The notes under the pieces: model-generated
Databases searched by the model: none
Told to the model about the DNA's origin: nothing
The model's input: only the letters and a program-made list of their open reading frames with translations
Origin: Thermoplasmatota archaeon
Lineage (GTDB): Archaea > Thermoplasmatota > Penumbrarchaeia > Penumbrarchaeales > Penumbrarchaeaceae
NCBI GenBank assembly: GCA_030600725.1
Contig: JAUVLN010000020.1
Location: forward strand, 1-14,826
Length of the DNA stretch: 14,826 nt
Direction of reading: 5' to 3'
Part shown: positions 1 through 6,016 of the stretch, one piece after another
How positions within the stretch are numbered: the first letter of the stretch is position 1
Layout: each line of letters opens with the position of its first letter
Position numbers and translations under genes: made by a program

Positions 1-3000
1 TAGGTCTCAACTTGAAATCGCCGTTTGGGTACGTAACCAGATTCACACCCGGGATCAACCTGGGGAGGATCGTCCGGATGTTGTTTTCCACCGTTACATC
101 CTCTCCGTCCCTTGGGTCGGATGCGTCGATATCCACCTCCACCCAATCCCCCTCGTCCACCCATACGTTCCCCACGTCGTTCCAGATCGGGGGGTCGTTG
201 ACGGGCTCGACGAACAGTGAGAGGTTCACCGAGAGGTTCTCGGTCCCATCCGTAACGTCGATGGTGAGGAAACCGGGGCCGTTCATATCCTCATCCGGAG
301 TCAGGTAAAGTACTCCGCCTATCTCATCGAGTGCTATCCAGCTCAATATGGAGAACCGGAAGGATAGTTCCTCCCCGTCTATGTCGTCGAACCACTCGAG
401 ATAGGCGACCTCATGACGATAGGCGTCCTCGTCCAGCGTGATCGTTATCGGAGTGACCGCCAGATACGGGGCGCTGTTCTCGACTACAAGGCTCAGTTCG
501 AACGGTGGGCTCTCGTCGGCACCGTCCCATGTGGTAACGGATACGGTCCACTTCTCACCCTCCTGAAAAGGGTATTCCTCGAACATGTGGTCTGGAGCGG
601 TCAAGTTCGACAGGACCTCCACCATCTCTCCGTCCCTGTTCACGTAGACGTTGTACAACAGGTCCTGCTCTATAGTCTCGAGGTCCGAACCGCTCCTCAG
701 GGAATGGACGGCGAGCATGTCTCCGGTCCTGGGATGTTCGGGGGTGAGATACACCATGGGCGGGAGGGGGACGTTGTTCCGAACGCTTATCGTCGTTTCG
801 AATTCAATGACCTCGGATGTGAGACCGACGCCATCCGTGACCCAGGCGCGGATCCTGACCTCTCCATGGCCGCTGTGATAGCTTGTGATGAAAAGGGAGG
901 TCCAGTTGTACCCGTTCCAGTACGGATCGGATACCTGATCCCTGGACCACACCCCGCTTTCCGGATCCATTGTCTCCACCTCAACATGAAGATGGTCCAG
1001 CGGCTCCTCCCGGTCGTATACGGAAAGGTATATCTCCGTGCTCCCACCCCTGTAGATGGTATCCTCGCGAAGGGCGGCTTTCAGGACCTGTGGAGATTCG
1101 GATGCTCCCAGTTCGATCCATCCGATCCTCGGGGTGGACGTTCCCACCTTGACAATGGAGATCCTTATGTTGAACTCCTCGACGGTCGCGGGGATATCGA
1201 AGAGGTTGTTCCTCCCCCATTTAACGAAAACGACCTCGTCGGAGGCCATTATCCGCTCGGACTCAACGGAGGTGAAACCGGGGATTGGCTGCAATCCCGA
1301 ACCGAGAAGGTCAACCGTGGCGTAATTTTCCCCCTCCAGAAATGAGAACATGCCGAACAGGTGAGCGGGGAATTTGGCCTCCTTCAGGAAAGGGCCAATT
1401 ATCACCTCGCCGTAACTCCTGTTCGGATCGAGTTGAATTCCATCCTCCGTCATCGTGCAGTTATCGAGGAGAACAAGATGACCGGGTAGGTCAAAGGTCT
1501 CGTTGAAGGGAAACCCTACCGTGAAGTTGACGATCATGCCAAACAGGATTGGATTCATTGTGGAACCCCTGGTCATTTCGATCTCGAGGACTATGGAATC
1601 CGCAGCCGTCACTCCGGAGGAGAAGCCCCCCGAAAAGTTCCCCACATGCGTATAAGTATAACCGCCGAAGGACCCCTCATCGAGGGAGTCCATATTCTGC
1701 ATACCGCTTGACGGATAGTACTGCGTTGACCTGTCGCCGGAGAGCACCCTGAATGCAAAGGATGAGCTCTCCTCGATGCCTCCAAGATCGAAGCCGAAGG
1801 AGTCCCAGGAGCTCACCGCGATGGGGGACAGTGGAGTGGTAAAGAGATTCCCTTTCGGAGCCGGGGACCATTTGTAAAGTTCCATATTGCTTCCGTTCAT
1901 GAACGCGAAGATGTTCCTGCTTTCATCCAGGCTTATACAGTGAGCCTCCCCGGAGCCGAAAACCGCCTCCCTGTGGAAACTGGTGCCGCAATCCTCCGAT
2001 GTGACAAGGGTAACGGTCCCCGTACCGGATTCCACACCGATCGTCACGTCCAGATCGTCCGCCGTTATCATCAGCTCCTTGTAGTCCGAGTCGAGTCCGT
2101 TGCTCGAGAAGGTGTCGATCACTTCGATGCCCCCCTCCGTCCCGTTGTAGTTCACGTACCCCAGATCGTAATTGCTACTAACCGAGAAGGTACATGCAAG
2201 ATGGAATCTTCCCTGGGCGAATACCCCCGAGAAGCGGTTGATGATATCCATTGAACCCGCCACCTTCCTCATCGTGGACCAGGTCCGGCCCCCGTCATCC
2301 GAGTGTTTCTTGTATATGTTCAACGGGCTCGATGGATAGGTGAAGAAGACGTGGAGCATCTCCCCGTCGCCAACATCGCCTACGATCGGACACATGTTAT
2401 GGCTCCCGGTGAAAAGATGGCTCCCGGTCCAGGTACCATTGTTGTACCTGTGGAATACTACACTGCCGTATCCAGCATCCTTCAGGAAGAGGAGAACCTC
2501 ATCATTGTACCCTATGATCTTGGTCTCCTCGGGGCATTTGGAGTCCACAACCTTGGATGCTACGGTGTTGAGGTTCTGCCATCCCAGGTAGCTCGTCACC
2601 TTGATCTCGGCCCCTTTTATATCGACATCGTTGGAATCCATCAACATCAGGTAGAATATCTTGTCCTGATAGAGATATATCTCCACGCTTCCCTCGCTGC
2701 ACCCGGTTACCGAGTGAACCTCAACGGGCGTATTCCATATCTCACCTCCATCATCAGAGGTGATCAGGTTGTAATGTATGGTATCGGGATTGGAGGAGAG
2801 GGTGATGTACGCCAGATAGGTGATCCCCTCATAGATCTGAACCGACCTTGCATTTGTATCGGTAAAGAGGGAATCGTATGAGGTGGGAATGGATGATAGA
2901 TACCCCAGTTCCTTGTCCGTGACCTGAATGTAATCGTCCCCGATCAACTTGAGATGATCCAATTCATCGATCCATCCATCATCCCCGGCATCCAACATGT

Positions 3001-3205
3001 AGCTCGTCCTCACCTCCTCCACATCGGGGGACCTTGTTGCCTCCAATGAATGGAATATCCTGTTGTCGATATCCTGCCCTGCATCAGCATCAGGTATGAC
3101 GTTCATGATCGCCCCGACCATTATCAGCAGACTTGCAATCGATACGGTTGGCCAGATCTCGTGTACCTTTCCCTTAACAGTAATCCGAACCCCTCCCCGT
3201 TCCAA
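1..3205 (-). CDS. Large exported surface protein with Asp-box propeller and cadherin-like domains (partial, runs off the left edge)
   Basis: One minus-strand frame stays open from a stop at about 3230 to the window edge, about 1068 codons, and is incomplete at the C terminus. A basic N terminus is followed by a hydrophobic stretch (about residues 15-34), a signal peptide or anchor. Residues 150-157 (SDDGGEIW) and 302-308 (SDDGGRTW) are Asp-box/BNR motifs, with a degenerate third near 403 (SEDCGTSF); this points to a sialidase-like beta-propeller, though a catalytic sialidase is not shown. From about residue 909 the sequence has tandem Ig/cadherin-like character (DEDMNGPG; VNDPPIW near 1000). 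The start is uncertain: TTG at 3205 lies about 28 bases after a TATA-like TTAAAAA and would suit a leaderless message; TTG 3220 and ATG 3121 are alternatives, the last cutting into the hydrophobic segment. Role inferred: cell-surface adhesion or glycan binding. The reading frame is solid; the function is not. Confidence 0.85.
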   Translation of the reverse strand, partial: MERGGVRITVKGKVHEIWPTVSIASLLIMVGAIMNVIPDADAGQDIDNRIFHSLEATRSPDVEEVRTSYMLDAGDDGWIDELDHLKLIGDDYIQVTDKELGYLSSIPTSYDSLFTDTNARSVQIYEGITYLAYITLSSNPDTIHYNLITSDDGGEIWNTPVEVHSVTGCSEGSVEIYLYQDKIFYLMLMDSNDVDIKGAEIKVTSYLGWQNLNTVASKVVDSKCPEETKIIGYNDEVLLFLKDAGYGSVVFHRYNNGTWTGSHLFTGSHNMCPIVGDVGDGEMLHVFFTYPSSPLNIYKKHSDDGGRTWSTMRKVAGSMDIINRFSGVFAQGRFHLACTFSVSSNYDLGYVNYNGTEGGIEVIDTFSSNGLDSDYKELMITADDLDVTIGVESGTGTVTLVTSEDCGTSFHREAVFGSGEAHCISLDESRNIFAFMNGSNMELYKWSPAPKGNLFTTPLSPIAVSSWDSFGFDLGGIEESSSFAFRVLSGDRSTQYYPSSGMQNMDSLDEGSFGGYTYTHVGNFSGGFSSGVTAADSIVLEIEMTRGSTMNPILFGMIVNFTVGFPFNETFDLPGHLVLLDNCTMTEDGIQLDPNRSYGEVIIGPFLKEAKFPAHLFGMFSFLEGENYATVDLLGSGLQPIPGFTSVESERIMASDEVVFVKWGRNNLFDIPATVEEFNIRISIVKVGTSTPRIGWIELGASESPQVLKAALREDTIYRGGSTEIYLSVYDREEPLDHLHVEVETMDPESGVWSRDQVSDPYWNGYNWTSLFITSYHSGHGEVRIRAWVTDGVGLTSEVIEFETTISVRNNVPLPPMVYLTPEHPRTGDMLAVHSLRSGSDLETIEQDLLYNVYVNRDGEMVEVLSNLTAPDHMFEEYPFQEGEKWTVSVTTWDGADESPPFELSLVVENSAPYLAVTPITITLDEDAYRHEVAYLEWFDDIDGEELSFRFSILSWIALDEIGGVLYLTPDEDMNGPGFLTIDVTDGTENLSVNLSLFVEPVNDPPIWNDVGNVWVDEGDWVEVDIDASDPRDGEDVTVENNIRTILPRLIPGVNLVTYPNGDFKLRP

Positions 3206-3229
3206 TATATCCGGTATCAATGAGGAGGG

Positions 3230-3236
3230 TTAAAAA
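3230..3236 (-). promoter_or_regulatory. TATA-like box for the Asp-box surface protein
   Basis: TTAAAAA on the plus strand (TTTTTAA on the coding strand) is centred about 28 bases before the proposed TTG start at 3205, the spacing expected of an archaeal promoter with a leaderless or nearly leaderless message. It sits inside a short inverted repeat, GGTTA (3228-3232) and TAACC (3239-3243), which could be an operator. A second AT-rich stretch (ATATAT, about 3205-3210) cannot be excluded as the real box. Confidence 0.4.
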
Positions 3237-3349
3237 CCTAACCAACAACCTGAATGGGGCGATCTCCCCTCTGTTATCCGTTTAGCTGTATGATTTCCAC
3301 ATATCGGGGGAAAATTGGATATTCTATTGACAACAATTCCCACAACCAG

Positions 3350-3622
3350 ATGAGATTGTTCCCCCTGGACATACTGATCGGATCGTTGCTCATATTTTCA
3401 ATGATCTCCTTACTGGTGAGCTTATACGTTCTAAGATACCGGGGGGGCAAGGGACCCATCGTGATGATCACATCCTCCACCGTTCTCCTCCTATCCTCCG
3501 CATATTCGATCCTTTTGTCACTCGAGATCATCGAGGGGGACATGATCCCGTTCCATATTGGTGTGATCATAGGCGGCCTGGGCGTTCTCATCTCGATATA
3601 TCTCTGGAGGCGTCCCCCTTGA
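3350..3622 (+). CDS. Small three-helix membrane protein coupled to a winged-helix regulator
   Basis: Not recognised as a named family. From ATG 3350 the product is 90 residues with three hydrophobic segments (about residues 7-27, 35-54 and 64-84) separated by short charged loops (RYRGGKG; EIIEGD) and ending in WRRPP. The frame is open upstream to an ATG at 3254, but that extension is polar, lacks a ribosome binding site and crosses the likely promoter; an AT-rich box near 3320-3327 lies about 26 bases before ATG 3350, so a leaderless start there is preferred. Its stop overlaps the TTG start of the regulator by four bases (TTGA), so the two are probably co-translated. Inference: a membrane sensor or partner for that regulator. 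Confidence 0.65.
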   Translation: MRLFPLDILIGSLLIFSMISLLVSLYVLRYRGGKGPIVMITSSTVLLLSSAYSILLSLEIIEGDMIPFHIGVIIGGLGVLISIYLWRRPP

Positions 3623-4119
3623 AGGACCCTCTTGACCTCCCGCTTAGAAAGAGGATCTATGACCATATCAGATTGAACCCGGGAGTGCATTTCAGGGTGA
3701 TCCAGAGGGATCTGGGCCTGGCCGTCGGTCAGCTTGATTTTCACGTGAACGCCATGGTCAGGGGCGAGGTCATCGTAAAGGAGATCGAAACGGGCAATGC
3801 CCGGTTCTACGTGAGGGACAGGTTCAGCAGGGAGGAGAAGAAGGCGCTGTCGGTCCTGAGAAGGGAGATCCCAAGGGGCATCGTATTATTCCTGCTGGAC
3901 CGGCCCGGCGCATCACCATCAGAGATACTCGAAGCTTTCAAAATAACGAATGCTACGTTATCATATCATCTCAGAAAGCTGGAGAAGAGCGGCATCCTGA
4001 AAGCCGAGACAGAGGGGCGGTCCAGGCATTACGATATCACGGACCCGGCCCTGATGGAATCCCTGCTTCTTCTGTACAGGTCCAGCCTGTTCGACAGGGT
4101 TGTTCAGAAGATCTCCTAA
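3619..4119 (+). CDS. Tandem winged-helix DNA-binding regulator
   Basis: The 166-residue soluble protein has two winged-helix-like units. The first (about residues 5-70) contains LRKRIYDHIRLNPGVHFR and a DFHVNAMVRGEVI recognition helix/wing pattern. The second (about 78-160) contains a clear ArsR/MarR-type helix-turn-helix, with ATLSYHLRKLEKSGIL as recognition helix and a wing at SRHYDI. Such paired winged helices are common among archaeal transcription factors. TTG 3619 is chosen because GGAGG at 3606-3610 lies eight bases upstream and the codon overlaps the stop of the membrane-protein gene. There is no cysteine cluster or ligand domain, so any signal probably comes from the coupled membrane protein. 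Its target is unknown; the divergent promoters nearby are candidates. The gene tail overlaps the convergent gene by four bases. Confidence 0.85.
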   Translation: MKDPLDLPLRKRIYDHIRLNPGVHFRVIQRDLGLAVGQLDFHVNAMVRGEVIVKEIETGNARFYVRDRFSREEKKALSVLRREIPRGIVLFLLDRPGASPSEILEAFKITNATLSYHLRKLEKSGILKAETEGRSRHYDITDPALMESLLLLYRSSLFDRVVQKIS

Positions 4120-5099
4120 CGGCCCCGGTAATATCTGTTCTTTTTCAGGTCCAGGCCGTCGGAATCGTCCCTACTCCCCTTCCTCCCGAGCAGTGAGATC
4201 GTTATGATGATCACAACAACCATGATCGCCCCCCCGATAAGGACAGAATAGATGTGATCCACAAGATAATCAACGGTTTCATCCACGGTTGTACCAAAGG
4301 CATCGATAAACCCATCGAGGAACTCCAGAATTCCCCCGGTCTCAACCGACCCCACATCGGATGAGATCTGCATTGACAGGTCAAGCACCACCTCAGTTTC
4401 CATCAACTCCCCCTCCGTTTCCACCTCTATAGTGGAGGAGTTCACTCCCTGTTCTATGGTTGCGATCCCATCCCATGACGCGCTACCAACCTCATCACCC
4501 ATATCATTGCGAAAGGAGAACCTGTTTCCCTCGAACCTTCCCGCCTCTCCCTCACCACAGGAGAAACAGGCGCCACCTCCGTTTTCCAGGTAATATCGGT
4601 AACCGATCCTCAGCTCCCCCTCCCCTACCCCTTCCAACCTGAGTTGGTATGATATCTTCGTCGAACCATCCAGAACCTCTGTCATGAACCTGACCTCGAC
4701 CTTGATCTCGTCCCCATCCTCCGTGCCATTCCCGATCAACATCCCCTGCATGGAATATCGCACACCGTCCCCTTCTTCAACCAGATCCCATTCCTCGCCA
4801 TCGATGTTGAGATCCCAGTTTCCGCTGTCGTTTTGAAGGGAGACCGAATCGATCGAGAAGGATATGCCGTCATGGAGATCATCCGGGAACATACCCACCT
4901 GGGGTTCCCGCATGGCATATCTGAATGTAAACCCCTGACCCACGGATAGGTCAGAGGAATCCTCCCCGTTCCAGGGTTTTTTACCGATATCGTTTCCTGG
5001 TCCCCCGGGCCCCGGTGCCATGTAAGCGCTGACCGTCGCTGGAATAAGTAAAAGCACGACCAGAGCTGATAGGATGCAGAGGTGGAGATTCCGCTTCAT
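4116..5099 (-). CDS. Membrane-anchored acidic exported protein with a CxxC pair
   Basis: Family not recognised. The 327-residue product begins with a signal peptide (residues 1-25, hydrophobic core LSALVVLLLIPATVSA), followed by a Gly/Pro-rich linker (about 27-36), an acidic beta-rich ectodomain, a C-terminal membrane helix (about 283-304) and a short basic tail ending YYRGR. The orientation is therefore outside-facing with one anchor. The only ectodomain cysteines are C178 and C181 (CFSC after a GGG run), which could form a disulfide or bind metal; there is no following His, so it is not a haem-c site. ATG 5099 is preceded by a TATA box 26 bases upstream, consistent with a leaderless message. 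The gene is divergent from the Cys-repeat protein gene and its tail overlaps the winged-helix regulator gene by four bases. Confidence 0.85.
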   Translation of the reverse strand: MKRNLHLCILSALVVLLLIPATVSAYMAPGPGGPGNDIGKKPWNGEDSSDLSVGQGFTFRYAMREPQVGMFPDDLHDGISFSIDSVSLQNDSGNWDLNIDGEEWDLVEEGDGVRYSMQGMLIGNGTEDGDEIKVEVRFMTEVLDGSTKISYQLRLEGVGEGELRIGYRYYLENGGGACFSCGEGEAGRFEGNRFSFRNDMGDEVGSASWDGIATIEQGVNSSTIEVETEGELMETEVVLDLSMQISSDVGSVETGGILEFLDGFIDAFGTTVDETVDYLVDHIYSVLIGGAIMVVVIIITISLLGRKGSRDDSDGLDLKKNRYYRGR

Positions 5100-5121
5100 G
5101 GCAGCTTATATGGGCAGAGGG

Positions 5122-5128
5122 TATATAA
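5122..5128 (-). promoter_or_regulatory. TATA box for the acidic exported protein
   Basis: TATATAA on the plus strand (TTATATA on the coding strand) is centred 26 bases before ATG 5099. There is no Shine-Dalgarno sequence before that ATG, so transcription probably starts at or just before the start codon. Confidence 0.6.
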
Positions 5129-5201
5129 TTCGAATATGGAACACAGCTCTAGATTATCCCCGATCAAGAAAGAGATGCTTGCGGGTCGATCCTTCAACTG
5201 T

Positions 5202-5239
5202 TCCCGATCCTCTCCCGGGATCCCGATCCTCTCCCGGGA
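5202..5239. repeat. Perfect tandem duplication of a 19-base unit
   Basis: TCCCGATCCTCTCCCGGGA occurs at 5202-5220 and again, directly adjacent and without mismatch, at 5221-5239. Each copy ends in the palindrome TCCCGGGA, and the junction makes a second palindrome, CGGGATCCCG (5216-5225). A partial CGATCCT lies 18 bases before the first copy. The repeat lies between two divergent promoters, so a regulator-binding array is plausible; a chance duplication is the alternative. Confidence 0.8.
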
Positions 5240-5277
5240 ATGTATAGACGATCGTTCCACATCTAGACGCTCGTTCC
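5240..5277. repeat. Second, different 19-base-period repeat next to a core promoter
   Basis: 5240-5258 and 5259-5277 match at 15 of 19 positions, with the shared core TAGACGnTCGTTCC. It follows the perfect 19-base duplication in exact register and ends about ten bases before the TATA-like box of the Cys-repeat protein gene, in the usual position for an archaeal activator or repressor site. Confidence 0.6.
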
Positions 5278-5286
5278 ATAACGGGG

Positions 5287-5293
5287 TTAAATA
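5287..5293 (+). promoter_or_regulatory. TATA-like box for the Cys-repeat protein
   Basis: TTAAATA lies about 60 bases before ATG 5351. A transcript starting some 25 bases downstream (about 5316) would have a leader of roughly 35 bases that includes the strong ribosome binding site GGAGGT at 5338-5343. Confidence 0.5.
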
Positions 5294-5337
5294 CCCGCCC
5301 CCATGGACCTTCATGTGGCGAATGAGATGAAGCCACT

Positions 5338-5343
5338 GGAGGT
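5338..5343 (+). promoter_or_regulatory. Ribosome binding site that fixes the start of the Cys-repeat protein
   Basis: GGAGGT stands seven bases before ATG 5351. The frame is also open to an ATG at 5303, but that start has no such site and would add a polar extension before the signal peptide. Confidence 0.8.
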
Positions 5344-5350
5344 AAAATAT

Positions 5351-5929
5351 ATGAAAACCAAGGCGATGGTGGTAGGCGGCCTGGCTGCCTTTGTACTGCT
5401 TGTTGGCTTCAGCATCTTCGCGGCAGGATCGAGCCTGCCTGATGATGAGGGGGCAGTTGGAGACGTGATCGGCGACATTTTTAGAAATGGACAGGATAAT
5501 GGTCAGGGGGACATGGAGAGGGTGATGAACGAGGAGTGTGTCCTTGATGAGCCCCAGCAAACACAGGAGCAGACCAAGGACGGATCCTGCGAGCAGGCAG
5601 GAGAACCCCAGCAAACACAGGAACAGACCAGAGAACAGCTCAAGGACGGATCCTGTGGCGAGGAGGGAGGGCAGGTAGGAGAACCCCTGAAGACGCAGGA
5701 ACAGACCAAGGAACAGCTCAAGGACGGATCCTGCGAGCAGGCAGGCGAACCCCAGCAAACACAGGAACAGACCAAGGAACAGCTCAAGGACGGATCCTGT
5801 GGTGAGGATGAGGCTGTTGAGCAGGAAAATGAAGTGGACGCCCTTGATGCGCCCATCCACGATAGGGACAGGGACCGCGATCAGGTGAACGGCGGAACCG
5901 GGCCCCAGTACCGAAATGGTGAGGAGTAA
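5351..5929 (+). CDS. Exported low-complexity protein with four Cys-containing repeats
   Basis: Family not recognised. The 192-residue product starts with a signal peptide or anchor (residues about 6-26, VVGGLAAFVLLVGFSIFAAG), followed by an acidic Gln/Glu-rich region. Four repeats begin at residues 67, 85, 111 and 133, each opening EP-x-x-TQEQT and containing KDGSC, with unit lengths of 18, 26 and 22 residues before the last. There is one Cys per repeat plus one just before the array (NEEC), giving five, an odd number that suggests inter-molecular disulfides, metal binding or attachment. The C terminus is hydrophilic (DRDRDRDQ) with no second membrane helix. The mature part is likely disordered or coiled and outside the membrane. 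ATG 5351 is fixed by GGAGGT seven bases upstream. A terminator follows directly, so it is probably a single-gene transcript. Confidence 0.8.
   Translation: MKTKAMVVGGLAAFVLLVGFSIFAAGSSLPDDEGAVGDVIGDIFRNGQDNGQGDMERVMNEECVLDEPQQTQEQTKDGSCEQAGEPQQTQEQTREQLKDGSCGEEGGQVGEPLKTQEQTKEQLKDGSCEQAGEPQQTQEQTKEQLKDGSCGEDEAVEQENEVDALDAPIHDRDRDRDQVNGGTGPQYRNGEE
5549..5821 (+). repeat. Coding repeat array (EPxxTQEQT...KDGSC)
   Basis: Four direct repeats in frame start at 5549, 5603, 5681 and 5747. They are nearly identical at the DNA level around CAGCAAACACAGGA and CAAGGACGGATCCTG, with indels of whole codons (the first copy lacks the EQL segment). Near-identity of synonymous sites suggests recent expansion or gene conversion, and such an array may vary in copy number between strains. 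Confidence 0.85.
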
Positions 5930-5951
5930 GCGTATAACCAATTAGCTGATC

Positions 5952-5980
5952 GGGGCCGATATCGGCCCCTATTTATTTTT
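5952..5980 (+). terminator. Hairpin plus T-tract terminator after the Cys-repeat gene
   Basis: GGGGCCGATATCGGCCCC (5952-5969) is a perfect 18-base palindrome followed at once by a T-rich run (TATTTATTTTT, 5970-5980). It lies 23 bases after the stop at 5929. The T-tract alone is enough for archaeal intrinsic termination; the hairpin is unusually strong for an archaeon. Confidence 0.7.
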
Positions 5981-6016
5981 CCAACATTACCATTAATATT
6001 AACTAATAGGGAGCAT

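Noticed and set aside
413..2881. Long plus-strand open frames at 413-1345 and 2303-2881
   Set aside because: They lie antisense to a continuous minus-strand frame that encodes a coherent surface protein with Asp-boxes. Their own translations show no recognisable domain or membrane pattern.
3274..3744. Minus-strand open frame of 156 codons
   Set aside because: It is antisense to the membrane protein/regulator pair, which has a ribosome binding site, coupled overlap and clear helix-turn-helix motifs.
4560..4640. CFSC in the acidic exported protein as a haem-c site
   Set aside because: The residue after the second Cys is Gly, not His, so it does not match CxxCH; disulfide or metal binding is more likely.
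5549..5821. Possible CRISPR or non-coding direct repeat array
   Set aside because: The repeats are in frame, vary by whole codons and have no unique spacers of constant length; they encode protein repeats.
5096..5941. Minus-strand open frame of 281 codons with Leu/Cys repeats
   Set aside because: It is the antisense image of the Cys-repeat gene; its repetitiveness comes from the coding repeats, and the plus frame has a perfect ribosome binding site and a signal peptide.
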